Positions 11,482-19,890 of a stretch of DNA of 64,000 nucleotides are shown here, piece after piece (within the stretch, counting starts at the first letter, position 1; every line of letters begins with the position of its first letter). This stretch comes from Asticcacaulis sp. UBA2476 (GTDB lineage: Bacteria > Pseudomonadota > Alphaproteobacteria > Caulobacterales > Caulobacteraceae): positions 47,299-111,298 of the forward strand of contig DDPE01000069.1 of assembly GCA_002342035.1 (NCBI GenBank). Direction: 5' to 3'. The position numbers and the translations under genes were made by a program. The notes under the pieces were generated by a model that was given only the letters and a program-made list of their open reading frames with translations, made no database searches and was not told where the DNA came from.

Positions 11482-13080
11482 TTAAATCGGAAGTTTTTTG
11501 GGGCGGGCGGATCGATACCACCACACCAGCAGGATCTGCGTCACGAACACCGCCGAGAACACCGAGGTGATGACCCCCAGCGACAGCGTCCAGGCAAAGC
11601 CGCGTACCGGCCCGGCCCCGAACGCAAACATGATCAATGCCGCCCCAAGGGTGGTAATGTTCGCATCCAGAATGGTTTCAATCGCGCGCGAGAACCCGGC
11701 GTCGAGCGCACCAATGACGCTGCGTCCGGCAGCCGCTTCATCACGCATCCGCTCATAGATCAGCACGTTGGCGTCCACCGCCATGGCAAGAGTCAGGATT
11801 AATCCCGCAATACCCGGCAGGGTCAGGGTCGCCTGAGTGACCGACATGCCCGCGACCAGCAGGGTTAGGTTGACCAAAAGGGCCGCCACCGAAATCCCGC
11901 CAAACAGGAAGCCGTAAGCCAGGATCATGAAGATCACGACCGAAATGAACGCGATCAGGGTCGAGAACTGACCCTTGGCGACCGAATCGGCCCCCAGTTC
12001 AGCGCCGACGGTCTTTTGTTCTTCGACCTTAAGCGGTGCGGGCAGCGCCCCACCTTTCAGGACATTGACCAGTTCGGAGGCCTCCTGAGTGGAGAAGGTG
12101 CCGGTAATCTGCCCCGAACCGCCGGTGATGGCGGACTGAATGGTTGGAGCCGATACAATCTTTCCGTCCAGAATGATGGCAAAACGCTTACCAATGTTTT
12201 GAGCCGTGGCATCACCAAACTTACGTGCGCCCTGCCCGTCAAAACGGAAGTCAATGGCGGGACGATTATACTGATCCGTGCCCACCGACGCACTGGTCAG
12301 GTTATCACCGGACACCAGCACACGCTTTTTGACCACCAGATAAGGCTCGCCCGGATTTTCGGAAATCAGTAATTCTGATCCCGGCGGCACACGCCCCGCC
12401 TGAGCATCCGCAGGCGAAATGGTTTCATCGACCATCTGAAAGGTCAGTTTGGCGGTTTGACCGATCACGCGCTTGAGCTGCTCCGGATCGGATTCGCCCG
12501 GTGCCTGCACCACGATGCGGTTAGCGCCCTGACGCAGGATCGTTGGCTCCTTAGTGCCCAGACTGTCGACCCGGCGGCGCACGATCTCGATTGACGTATC
12601 CACGGCTGAGGCCGCATCCGCGCGGCGACCATCGGGCGTAAATTTTAGGGAAATCGTCTGATTATCCCCGCGGACGACGTTGATATCGCGAATAGATGGA
12701 TTTTTCGGCAAAGGTTGCGGCAGACGCTGCAATTCCGTCAGGGCCGTCTCGAACTGCGCCGCATCGGTAATGCGCACATTGACAGCTTCGGAGGTGGCCG
12801 CAAGCCCGCTGAAATTGATCGACTTTTGACGCAAGGTTGAGCGCACGTCTTCGGTCAGGTTAGCGGTCTTTTCCCGCGCCAGCGCATCCGTATCGACCTC
12901 AAGCAGCAGGTACGACCCGCCCTGAAGGTCAAGGCCCAGATTGAGCACCTGAGACGGCAGGTAATAGCGCGCCATAGTCTCGCGCATGTCTTGCGGCAGG
13001 AAGTTTGGCAGCGAATAAAATATGCCGAAGACTGTGGCGATAATCACCATCCATATCTTCCAGCGGGAAAATTCCATCAT
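11482..13080 (-). CDS. secD: Protein translocase subunit SecD
   Basis: Large RND-type partner of SecF (532 residues). Present are the first transmembrane segment, the LGLDLQGGSYLLLEVD motif that opens the P1 region, the periplasmic RFAIILDGKIVSAP and ITGGSGQITG segments, and the membrane block TLPGIAGLILTLAMAVDANVLIYERMRDE near the C-terminus. Two ATG codons in tandem at 13080 and 13077 could both serve as start. The gap to yajC contains a terminator-like hairpin, so secDF may have partly independent or attenuated expression. Confidence 0.97.
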   Translation of the reverse strand: MMEFSRWKIWMVIIATVFGIFYSLPNFLPQDMRETMARYYLPSQVLNLGLDLQGGSYLLLEVDTDALAREKTANLTEDVRSTLRQKSINFSGLAATSEAVNVRITDAAQFETALTELQRLPQPLPKNPSIRDINVVRGDNQTISLKFTPDGRRADAASAVDTSIEIVRRRVDSLGTKEPTILRQGANRIVVQAPGESDPEQLKRVIGQTAKLTFQMVDETISPADAQAGRVPPGSELLISENPGEPYLVVKKRVLVSGDNLTSASVGTDQYNRPAIDFRFDGQGARKFGDATAQNIGKRFAIILDGKIVSAPTIQSAITGGSGQITGTFSTQEASELVNVLKGGALPAPLKVEEQKTVGAELGADSVAKGQFSTLIAFISVVIFMILAYGFLFGGISVAALLVNLTLLVAGMSVTQATLTLPGIAGLILTLAMAVDANVLIYERMRDEAAAGRSVIGALDAGFSRAIETILDANITTLGAALIMFAFGAGPVRGFAWTLSLGVITSVFSAVFVTQILLVWWYRSARPKKLPI

Positions 13081-13147
13081 AGCGTTTGCGCCCTTTGAAG
13101 GCTTTTCGGGACAAACCGCGCGGTTCGCCCCTCCTTTTAATATTCAC

Positions 13148-13181
13148 AAAAAACAAGCCCCTGCGGGACACGCAGGGGCTT
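13148..13181 (-). terminator. Terminator between yajC and secD
   Basis: On the minus strand an 11-base perfect stem (13171-13181 with 13155-13165, five-base loop) is followed by G and six T residues. It lies 15 bases past the yajC stop and 67 bases before secD, so it should stop or attenuate yajC transcripts before secDF. Confidence 0.8.
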
Positions 13182-13196
13182 TGATATTTAAGGCGA

Positions 13197-13556
13197 TTAA
13201 GCGGCCTTGGAATCGTTGGCCGGCGCAGGCTCACCCTTGGTGCGGATTTCAGTAATGAAGCTCTTGACCACGCGCACGTTCACGCCGGTTGCGATTTCAA
13301 CCATGACCTCGGCATCCTCGACGCGGGTAACCTTGCCGATCATACCGTTGGACAAAACCACCGTGTCGTTGCGCTTTATGGCCGCGATCTGGGCCTGATG
13401 CTCCTTGGCGCGCTTTTGCTGCGGGCGCAGGACGAGGAAATACATCAGGGCGAAAATACCGATCAGTGGCAGGAAGCTGGTGAAAGCGCTGGCCAGACCA
13501 CCAGAGGCGGCGGCAGTATCGGTGGCGGCTTGGGCAAAGGCAGGTGTGGCGAACAC
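13197..13556 (-). CDS. yajC: Preprotein translocase accessory subunit YajC
   Basis: Small single-pass inner-membrane protein that associates with SecDF. The open frame extends further upstream, but a GTG at 13556 has AGGAG seven bases ahead (13563-13567) and yields a 119-residue protein of typical length; I take that start. A hydrophobic helix (LPLIGIFALMYFLVLRPQQKR) is followed by the conserved RPQQKRAKEHQ and a small soluble domain with NGMIGKVTRVED. It leads the secDF gene group. Confidence 0.93.
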   Translation of the reverse strand: MFATPAFAQAATDTAAASGGLASAFTSFLPLIGIFALMYFLVLRPQQKRAKEHQAQIAAIKRNDTVVLSNGMIGKVTRVEDAEVMVEIATGVNVRVVKSFITEIRTKGEPAPANDSKAA

Positions 13557-13664
13557 AAGTGTCTCCTGAAAAATAAGGTGCCAAATCCGCCACGGCCTCA
13601 CCGCGCGGATTTCAGCGTTCAAGACTACATAAGGCCAAGTTTCAAAAGGTCAATGGGGGATAGC

Positions 13665-14849
13665 TTATGGCAGAACCAGATTGGGATCGATCGGCTTTGC
13701 GATTTCGGTCGACGGCGTATAGCGAATCTCAAAATGCAGTTGCGGCTTTTCCACAGCTCCGGTCTTACCGACCCGGCCGATGACCTCGCCCTTCTGGATC
13801 TTTTGATTGGTTTTCACGTCCATCTTATCGAGGTGAGAATAGCCGGTATACCAGCCATTGCCATGCTGGACATAGATGGTGTTGCCCAGTTCCTTGACGT
13901 GACCGCCGACATAGACCACCTCGCCGTCAGCCGCGGCACGAACCTCAGCCCCTTCGGAGGCGCCGATGTTGATGCCGTCATTGCGAACATTGGGCCCAAG
14001 CTGACCATAAGGCACCAAAAGCGGCCCCTTGACCGGCCACAGGAAGCGCCCTTTGCCCATCTGCGCCAAGGTCGATGAGGTCGGGAAGGTTCCGGCCTTA
14101 GCGACCACAGGCTTATTCACAGCTGTATCCACAGGTTTTTCCACCGGTTTAGCCACAGGGGCCGTGGTGGTAGTTACGGTCGTCGTCGTGGGCTTGGCGG
14201 GCTCAGATACTGCTACGGTCGTTGTAACCTTAACTTCTGGCTTTGGTGTTGTGGGTGTAGCCGGCTTAGGTTGCGCCACAGCAACCGTTGTCACCACCTT
14301 GGCCGGAGCCGGGCCGGTGGCATGGGCCACAGCCCCTGCGTCCTTGGCGGCATCCGGTAATTTAAGCTTTTGACCGATCGACAGGCCCGCCCCTTCGGCC
14401 AGACCATTGTGCGTCATCAGGGTTTTAAGCGGCACACCGAAACGGCGCGAAATACCATAAAGCGTGTCCTTGGCCTGAACGGTATAAACATAGGTTGTTT
14501 TCGTGGTCGCTACGGGCTTTGCCGCCGTAACCGTTTGAGGCACCGCAGGCTTTAGGGTCGCCGCCGCAGGGGCTGGTGCGGGCGTGGGCAAAGCGGCCAG
14601 TGGGGCCGACGTTATCTGACCGCTGGGGGCGGCCACAGGGGCAGCCTCTACCGGGGCCGCCGCCTGTGGTGAAGCCGCAGGCACGCTACCCATCGGATGG
14701 GGGGCCGTCGCGGGCGGACGATCCTGCATATAGATCGGATATTTCGGCTCAGCATTTTGCATCGACGCGCACGCCGACAGGGTCATAACCCCCATGGCCG
14801 TAACGGCGGTTGTGTTAACAATCCTAGAGACAGCTTTGAAATGGTGCAT
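13665..14849 (-). CDS. LysM and M23 peptidase domain lipoprotein (NlpD-like)
   Basis: Envelope protein of 394 residues. The start at 14849 (GGAGAGGG upstream) gives a signal ending in the lipobox LSAC. A Pro/Ala-rich linker follows, then a LysM peptidoglycan-binding domain (VQAKDTLYGISRRFGVPL, ending LSIGQKLKLP), a Thr/Val/Pro-rich spacer, and a C-terminal M23 LytM-type domain with NIGASEGAEVRAAADGEVVYVG, GYSHLDKM and PQLHFEIRY. The first M23 zinc histidine (usually in HxGxD) appears replaced: here the segment reads GINIGASEGA. That suggests a non-catalytic regulator, like EnvC or NlpD, that activates amidases rather than a hydrolase. Confidence 0.9.
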   Translation of the reverse strand: MHHFKAVSRIVNTTAVTAMGVMTLSACASMQNAEPKYPIYMQDRPPATAPHPMGSVPAASPQAAAPVEAAPVAAPSGQITSAPLAALPTPAPAPAAATLKPAVPQTVTAAKPVATTKTTYVYTVQAKDTLYGISRRFGVPLKTLMTHNGLAEGAGLSIGQKLKLPDAAKDAGAVAHATGPAPAKVVTTVAVAQPKPATPTTPKPEVKVTTTVAVSEPAKPTTTTVTTTTAPVAKPVEKPVDTAVNKPVVAKAGTFPTSSTLAQMGKGRFLWPVKGPLLVPYGQLGPNVRNDGINIGASEGAEVRAAADGEVVYVGGHVKELGNTIYVQHGNGWYTGYSHLDKMDVKTNQKIQKGEVIGRVGKTGAVEKPQLHFEIRYTPSTEIAKPIDPNLVLP

Positions 14850-15038
14850 GATCTTGCCCTCTCCGATCCTGAAAGACACGTAAGTCGCGACATAGTTATC
14901 AATCATGGCTAACGAATCGTTACCTTTGCGCCATTCGCGGTAATAAACCGTCAATAATTACCGCCCTGCCCTACATTAAACTTACTTAACTGGCCTGCTG
15001 GCACGAATGATGCTAGTAAATATATAACACCGTTATTG

Positions 15039-15059
15039 AATGTAACCCTGGGTTACATT
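15039..15059. promoter_or_regulatory. 21-bp perfect palindrome, operator-like
   Basis: Two ten-base arms (15039-15048 and 15050-15059) are perfect inverted copies around one central base, with core TGTAACCCTGGGTTACA. It lies in the only stretch over 300 bases without a firm gene (14850-15175), about 190 bases upstream of the LysM/M23 start and about 25 bases ahead of a possible small plus-strand ORF. A dimeric regulator site is the simplest reading. No regulator gene is adjacent. Confidence 0.45.
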
Positions 15060-15084
15060 TTCAAGTTTGAAGAGGGGGCTTCTT

Positions 15085-15189
15085 ATGGGGGCGTACCACT
15101 TCAAAGCATGGAGATCACTCACTCTGGTCTCCGGATTAACTTATCCCCCTGTCATCCGGCAGGGGGATCTCTTTTTCAGGCGTCCTTAG
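15085..15189 (+). CDS. Possible 34-residue small ORF
   Basis: An ATG at 15085 has AGAGGGGG about six bases upstream and opens a 34-codon frame ending TAG at 15187-15189. It lies just downstream of a perfect operator-like palindrome. Against it: it runs through a terminator-like hairpin (15143-15168), overlaps the 3' end of pcm by 14 bases, and resembles no family I know. It could be a leader peptide, part of a small RNA, or chance. Confidence 0.2.
   Translation: MGAYHFKAWRSLTLVSGLTYPPVIRQGDLFFRRP
15143..15176 (+). terminator. Terminator-like hairpin facing pcm
   Basis: Arms 15143-15151 and 15160-15168 form a nine-base stem with an eight-base loop, followed on the plus strand by CTCTTTTT. 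The T-run is on the plus strand only, so it would stop a plus-strand transcript converging on pcm. No firm plus-strand gene precedes it, which hints at a small RNA or small ORF in 14850-15143. It could also just protect the pcm mRNA 3' end. Confidence 0.5.
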
Positions 15190-15832
15190 CGACCCCTTCG
15201 AGCAGCGGCACAAAGCGCACCTCGCCCAAATCCTCAACCTCATAGTGGTCATCTTTGGTGCGGGTATAGCGCAGCAGTTGCTGCACCGATCCGCGCCCTT
15301 GCGGGGCGACCATGACCCCATTGATCTTAAGCTGCGACAACAGCGGATGCGGCTCATCAGGAAGTGCGGCGGTCACCAGTATCCGGTCAAACGGTGCCTG
15401 CTCCGGCCAGCCGTCCCAGCCATCGCCGTAGCGGTAGATGATATTTTCCAACATCAGCCGCTTATGGCGGATTTCCGCCTCCAACATCAGCGAACGATAG
15501 CGCTCAATGGTATAAACATAACGGCACAGCCGCGACAGGATCGCCGTCTGATAGCCCGACCCCGTGCCGATCTCCAGCACCCGGTGGCGGGCCTCCAGCT
15601 TCAACGATTGCGTCATTAGGGCGACAATATAGGGCTGGGAGATAGTCTGCCCCGCCGCGATCGGGATTGCTGAATCTTCCCATGAACGGTCGAGGAACAA
15701 CTCCGGCACAAACAGATCACGCGGCGTATATTCCATGGCGTGCAGCAGACGCGATTCAGAAATCCCCTGCGCTTTCAGACTATTCAGCAACCGATGCAGG
15801 CGGGTTTCGGGAACATCATCCTCTTCGCTCAT
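15176..15832 (-). CDS. pcm: Protein-L-isoaspartate O-methyltransferase
   Basis: SAM-dependent repair methyltransferase acting on isoaspartyl residues in aged proteins; 218 residues, the usual size. Motifs: YTPRDLFVPE, the substrate-loop region IAAGQTISQPYIVALMTQ, the SAM motif VLEIGTGSGYQTAIL, and the post-motif II DGWDGWPEQAPFDRILVTAA. It overlaps surE by four bases (ATGA type), the common surE-pcm pairing in Proteobacteria. Confidence 0.96.
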   Translation of the reverse strand: MSEEDDVPETRLHRLLNSLKAQGISESRLLHAMEYTPRDLFVPELFLDRSWEDSAIPIAAGQTISQPYIVALMTQSLKLEARHRVLEIGTGSGYQTAILSRLCRYVYTIERYRSLMLEAEIRHKRLMLENIIYRYGDGWDGWPEQAPFDRILVTAALPDEPHPLLSQLKINGVMVAPQGRGSVQQLLRYTRTKDDHYEVEDLGEVRFVPLLEGVAKDA

Positions 15833-16620
15833 GACGCCACCTCGATCTTTTTCGGGGCCGCTCCGCCGAGGGTTTTGCGCAAATGATGGAAGGTCTCATA
15901 GTGCGTCAGATCAAGATGCAGCGGCGTCACTGAAATCCGGTTATCGGCCACGGCCTTAAGGTCAGTGCCGTCCACCAGCGTATGTTCCAGATTATGGAAA
16001 TTCATCCAGTAATAGTCCCGCCCGCGCGGATCGACCCTCTTGACGGCGTGCATTTCATGCAGATCACGAAAGCCTTGCTTAGTCACTTCAACACCGGTCA
16101 CCGCCTCAGCATCACAATCGGGGAAGTTGATATTGATGACAATATCCTTGGGCCAGCCATGTTCCAACAGGTTGGAAATCACCGGCGCACCATAGGCCAC
16201 CGCAGACGACCACTGCGCCTCAACATCAATATCGAAATCAAGGCACTGCGACAGGGCAATCGACGGCACCCCCAGCGACATGCCTTGCAAGGCACCGGCG
16301 ACCGTGCCCGACAGCGTCACATCCTGCGCCAGATTGAACCCGCGATTAACCCCCGACAGCACCAGATCAGGCGGCGACGAGAGCAGGTCATTGATGGCAA
16401 TCTGCACGCAGTCGGTCGGCGTGCCACTCACCGCATAGACCTGATGGTCGATCCGCTTGGCCCGCAGCGGTTCATGCAGGGTGATCCCCCGCCCCTTACC
16501 GGACTGCTCGGTCAGCGGCGCGCAGATCCACACATCGTCGGACAGGGCATGGGCGATATCACGCAGGACCTTAAGGCCGTAAGCCTCGATGCCATCGTCA
16601 TTGGTTAACAAAATACGCAT
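15829..16620 (-). CDS. surE: 5'/3'-nucleotidase SurE
   Basis: Metal-dependent nucleoside monophosphate phosphatase of 263 residues. The start at 16620 gives the canonical MRILLTNDDGIEAYG, whose DD pair binds metal. It is preferred over the longer frame that reaches upstream, and AAGG precedes it. Other family blocks are SGKGRGITLHEPL, SGTPTDCVQIAI, LVLSGVNRGFNLAQDVTLSGTV (with the metal-binding N) and INFP. It is translationally coupled with pcm by an ATGA overlap and lies downstream of serS. Confidence 0.96.
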   Translation of the reverse strand: MRILLTNDDGIEAYGLKVLRDIAHALSDDVWICAPLTEQSGKGRGITLHEPLRAKRIDHQVYAVSGTPTDCVQIAINDLLSSPPDLVLSGVNRGFNLAQDVTLSGTVAGALQGMSLGVPSIALSQCLDFDIDVEAQWSSAVAYGAPVISNLLEHGWPKDIVININFPDCDAEAVTGVEVTKQGFRDLHEMHAVKRVDPRGRDYYWMNFHNLEHTLVDGTDLKAVADNRISVTPLHLDLTHYETFHHLRKTLGGAAPKKIEVAS

Positions 16621-16712
16621 ATTGCCTTCTACGGCGATTTTCATAAGTCGCGCAAGGGAGGGGCTCGCCCCTCCACCCATTTTTTGGCGCAGACGGATAA
16701 GCCATCTCTTCT

Positions 16713-16765
16713 CCTCCCCTGTTTACGGGGGAGGTGGATTTTGCGAAGCAAAAGACGGAGGGGGT
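16713..16765. repeat. GC-hairpin repeat between surE and serS
   Basis: A hairpin with arms CCTCCCC and GGGGAGG (16713-16734) is followed by an ATTTTGC-GAA-GCAAAA mini-hairpin and a terminal AGGGGGT. The same three-part layout (G/C-rich hairpin, TTTTGC palindrome, GAGGGGGT) occurs at 18217-18368 on the other side of serS, so both are probably one dispersed family. It is intergenic, with no coding content. Confidence 0.6.
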
Positions 16766-16781
16766 ATTCCCGCGCGTGATC

Positions 16782-18182
16782 TTACCCTATCTGCGTCAAA
16801 CCACCCATATAGGGCTGCAGCACGTCCGGGATCGCAATCCGCCCCCCCTCGTCCTGATAGTTTTCCATGATCGCCACCAAGGTACGCCCGACCGCCAACC
16901 CCGACCCGTTGAGCGTGTGGGCAAAGCGCGTGCCTTTTTCGCCGGGTTTGCGAATACGGGCATCCATGCGCCGGGCCTGAAAATCCCCGCAGTTCGAGCA
17001 ACTTGATATCTCACGATAGGTATTTTGCGACGGTAACCATACCTCAAGATCGTATGTTTTGCGCGCCCCAAAGCCCATATCGCCGGTACACAACAACATG
17101 GTACGGAAGCTTAAATCCAGCTTTTTCAGGATGGTCTCGGCACATTCGGTCATGCGGTCATGTTCCGCTGCCGATTGTTCCGGCGTGGTGATCGAGACCA
17201 GTTCAACCTTTTGGAACTGATGCTGACGGATCATGCCCTTGGTGTCGCGCCCCGCCGATCCGGCCTCAGCACGGAAGCAGTTGGTCAGCGCGGTCAGCCG
17301 CAGCGGCAGTTCTTCTTCGGACGTGATGGCCTCACGGACAAGGTTGGTCAGGGAGACTTCGGCGGTGGGGATGAGGCTTAATCGGCCACTTTTCATCAAT
17401 TTCAATGTTACAGCCATAATTGCTTGGGCATCTTCATGCGCAGGCCACTCCAACAAATCCTCACGACTTACATCAAAATTATCCCCTGAAACGGCAAAGA
17501 ACAAATCTTCTTCAAACTTCGGCAATTGGCCTGTGCCAAACAGCGCATGGTCGCGCACCAGCACCGGTGGATTGACCTCCAGATAGCCATGCTCTGCCGT
17601 TTGAACATCCAGCATCCATTGACCGATAGCGCGTTCCAGCCGCGCCAGTTGGCCTTTCAGCACCACAAAGCGCGAGCCGCTGATCTTAGCGGCGGCTTCA
17701 AAGTCCATCATCGCCCCAGCAGGGCCTTTGAGCGCTTCGCCCAGATCGGCATGATCCTTGGCCGTAAACGACAGGATATTCGGCGCACCATGTTTGCGCA
17801 GTTCGACATTGCCCGCTTCGTCTTCACCGTGCGGCACATCGTCAAACGGCAAGTTAGGCAATGACGCCAGCAGGTCTTTCAGCGCCTCACCCTTGGCGCG
17901 CTCCTGTTCTTGCGCCTCCGCAATCGCGCTTTTCAGGCCCTCAACCTCGGCCATCAATTCGGCGGCCTTGGCCTCATCTTTTTGGGCCTTGGCCTTGCCG
18001 ATTTCACCCGACAGCTTTTTTAACTGCGCCTGATTGGTCTCAAACGCCGTCTTGGCCGCGCGCAGGTCTTTGTCCAGCGTCAACGCCTGATCGACATCGG
18101 ACTGCGCGGTTTCACGCCCGCGGGATGACCAGCCCTTGATATAAATCTCAGGTGTTTCGCGCAAAGCCTTGATATCGTGCAT
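16782..18182 (-). CDS. serS: Serine--tRNA ligase
   Basis: Class II aminoacyl-tRNA synthetase charging tRNA-Ser (466 residues). The N-terminal coiled-coil arm (about residues 30-105, rich in Lys, Ala and Glu) is followed by the catalytic core. Motif 2 is visible as FRAEAGSAGRDTKGMIRQHQFQKVEL, then EVWLPSQNTYREISSCSN, and motif 3 contains GRTLVAIMENYQ. A stretch near residues 235-265 (VSGDNFDVSREDLLEWPAHEDAQAIMAVTLKLMKSGRL) looks like an insertion relative to many bacterial SerRS and breaks the usual spacing after LFF; it keeps the frame open. It lies downstream of tatABC, as in related genomes. Confidence 0.96.
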   Translation of the reverse strand: MHDIKALRETPEIYIKGWSSRGRETAQSDVDQALTLDKDLRAAKTAFETNQAQLKKLSGEIGKAKAQKDEAKAAELMAEVEGLKSAIAEAQEQERAKGEALKDLLASLPNLPFDDVPHGEDEAGNVELRKHGAPNILSFTAKDHADLGEALKGPAGAMMDFEAAAKISGSRFVVLKGQLARLERAIGQWMLDVQTAEHGYLEVNPPVLVRDHALFGTGQLPKFEEDLFFAVSGDNFDVSREDLLEWPAHEDAQAIMAVTLKLMKSGRLSLIPTAEVSLTNLVREAITSEEELPLRLTALTNCFRAEAGSAGRDTKGMIRQHQFQKVELVSITTPEQSAAEHDRMTECAETILKKLDLSFRTMLLCTGDMGFGARKTYDLEVWLPSQNTYREISSCSNCGDFQARRMDARIRKPGEKGTRFAHTLNGSGLAVGRTLVAIMENYQDEGGRIAIPDVLQPYMGGLTQIG

Positions 18183-18216
18183 GGTCTAACGTCCTTCGGT
18201 CAATATCGGGGAAATC

Positions 18217-18368
18217 ACCCCCTCTGAGATCAAAGCGTGCGCTTTGCCTCAGCTCCCCCTGCATCAGGGGGAGTTCTTTAAGTTTGACTCGTCCTATCAG
18301 AAAGGTTCGCAAATAAGAACTCCCCCTGATGCAGGGGGAGCTGAATTTTGCAAAAATTCAGAGGGGGT
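18217..18368. repeat. Nested inverted repeat (cruciform) between tatC and serS
   Basis: A perfect 29-base inverted repeat (18250-18278 and 18315-18343) is separated by 36 bases. Each arm is itself a hairpin, because CTCCCCC and GGGGGAG lie within it. Outer copies of ACCCCCTCTGA and its complement (18217-18227 and about 18358-18368) extend the symmetry. Two repeat units of the family at 16713-16765 seem to have come together head to head. There is no ORF inside. Confidence 0.8.
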
Positions 18369-18372
18369 TACC

Positions 18373-19272
18373 TTACGCCTCGTCCTTGCGGCGCAACTCA
18401 ATCGCCCGCACGCACCAGATCGAAATCTCGTACAGCAGCACAATCGGCACGGCCAGCATAAGCTGCGAAATCGGATCGGGCGGGGTCACGACCGCGGCCA
18501 CGACCACAATCCCCATGATCGCATAACGCCGGCCGGCCCGCAGCATCTGCGCCGACACCATCCCCGACAGGCCCAAAAGGGTGAGCACGACCGGTAACTG
18601 AAAGCACAAGCCAAACGCCAGCATCAGCGTGGTCACCAGCGACAGATAGTCCGACACCTTGGGGACAAGTTGCACCGAAACCCCGCCGTCGCCAATGATT
18701 TGCTGACTTAAAGAGAACCACAACACCATCGGCAAAATAATGTAATAGACCAGCGCCATGCCCAGAATGAACAGAGCCGGTGCCGCCACCAGAAACGGCA
18801 GAAACGCCGCCCGCTCGCGCTTATAAAGCCCCGGCGCCACAAAGCGGTAAACCTGATAGGCCAGGATAGGGAAGCTGAGGATAATCGCGCCAAATCCGGC
18901 CATCTTCATCTTGGTGAAGAAAAACTCCAGCGGGGCGGTAAAGATCAGCCCTAGCTTACTGGCACCTAGCGGCATGTCCTTGAGGCCCAGCAGCACGCCT
19001 ACCAGATCAAACATCCCCGCCGGATGGCCACCTGATTCTTTTTCGGCCGCAAGCAGTCGCCCCGCCATTTCAAACGGATGCAGCAGGAACATATAGATCG
19101 GCGTGGCCAGCGCAAAACAGACGATAAAGGCCACCGCAAACGCCACGACCATCCAGATCAGGCGGGTGCGCAGTTCGACCAGATGCTCCATCAGCGGCGC
19201 GCGCGACGCTTCCATTTCGGATTCATCGGGATCGGTGTCCTGAACGACCAGTTGACTATCAGACTTACTCAC
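18373..19272 (-). CDS. tatC: Sec-independent translocase TatC
   Basis: Core twin-arginine signal receptor in the inner membrane; 299 residues with six transmembrane segments. It opens with APLMEHLVELRTRLIW, which carries the conserved HLxELRxR. Later come FFTKMKMAGF, FPILAYQVYRFVAPGLYKRER (family signature) and the P-loop-like AVVTPPDPISQLMLAVPIVLLYE. It overlaps tatB by eight bases. The Rieske protein encoded at 46191-46733 carries a twin-arginine signal and is a likely client. Confidence 0.97.
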   Translation of the reverse strand: MSKSDSQLVVQDTDPDESEMEASRAPLMEHLVELRTRLIWMVVAFAVAFIVCFALATPIYMFLLHPFEMAGRLLAAEKESGGHPAGMFDLVGVLLGLKDMPLGASKLGLIFTAPLEFFFTKMKMAGFGAIILSFPILAYQVYRFVAPGLYKRERAAFLPFLVAAPALFILGMALVYYIILPMVLWFSLSQQIIGDGGVSVQLVPKVSDYLSLVTTLMLAFGLCFQLPVVLTLLGLSGMVSAQMLRAGRRYAIMGIVVVAAVVTPPDPISQLMLAVPIVLLYEISIWCVRAIELRRKDEA

Positions 19273-19798
19273 TGATCACCTTTGGGGTCACTTTTTTAGC
19301 GCGGGACTTTTTGGGCTTAGGGACAACATCGGCCACAACAGCTTCGGTTTCCGCCACAGATTTACGGGCGCGCCGTGGCTTAGGCGCCGGATTTTCGGCA
19401 ACCTCATTGGAGGTCAACGCGTCCAGATGCTCGGCGTCGGCGGCGTCCGGTGACGGCACTTCGCCACCGTAATCGTTGCTGGACAAAGCCCGCGACGGAC
19501 TATGGATCGAATTGTCGATATCGGCCTGCACGGCCTTCATCTCACTGTCGATGTCATCAATAATCGGCGACAGAGATTTCCCCGACCGCAAGGCTTCGAC
19601 CTCTTTGCGCAGATCATCTAACTCTGATTGGCGGGCCATGTCCTCAAAACTGGTGCGGAATTCATCCGCCATAGCGCGCATCTTACCGACAAACCGGCCA
19701 AGCTGACGCAACATTTTAGGAAGGTCTTTCGGCCCGACAACGATCAGGGCCACGACGGCAATGACTATGAGCTCGGAAGCCCCAATACCGGGCAACAT
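19265..19798 (-). CDS. tatB: Sec-independent translocase TatB
   Basis: Single N-terminal transmembrane helix (residues 6-22, GASELIVIAVVALIVVGP) with the TatB-type GPKDLPKMLRQLGR amphipathic region, then a long charged tail of low complexity ending in Lys-rich sequence. 177 residues, longer than TatA as expected. The ATG at 19798 fits. It sits between tatA and tatC. Confidence 0.95.
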   Translation of the reverse strand: MLPGIGASELIVIAVVALIVVGPKDLPKMLRQLGRFVGKMRAMADEFRTSFEDMARQSELDDLRKEVEALRSGKSLSPIIDDIDSEMKAVQADIDNSIHSPSRALSSNDYGGEVPSPDAADAEHLDALTSNEVAENPAPKPRRARKSVAETEAVVADVVPKPKKSRAKKVTPKVISE

Positions 19799-19825
19799 TA
19801 ATTCAGGCCCTCATCATACAGGCAT

Positions 19826-19869
19826 AAAAACACACAATCAGGCCGCCCGCACCTTGAGCGGGGGCCTGA
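19826..19869 (-). terminator. Weak hairpin between tatA and tatB
   Basis: On the minus strand TCAGGCC pairs with GGCCTGA (outer arms 19838-19844 and 19863-19869) with further GC pairing inside. A T-run (plus-strand A-run 19826-19830) follows after seven bases. The spacing is imperfect, so partial attenuation downstream of tatA is the likeliest role. This would favour more TatA than TatB/C, as the machinery needs. Confidence 0.4.
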
Positions 19870-19890
19870 CGGCAATACATAACCCAAGGC

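Noticed and set aside
10912..11802. Long plus-strand frame of 296 codons opposite secF and secD
   Set aside because: Antisense shadow of well-supported secDF; composition is that of reversed membrane-protein codons.
15036..15245. 69-codon plus-strand frame over the pcm 3' end
   Set aside because: No ribosome site, overlaps pcm coding sequence by 70 bases, and has low-complexity composition.
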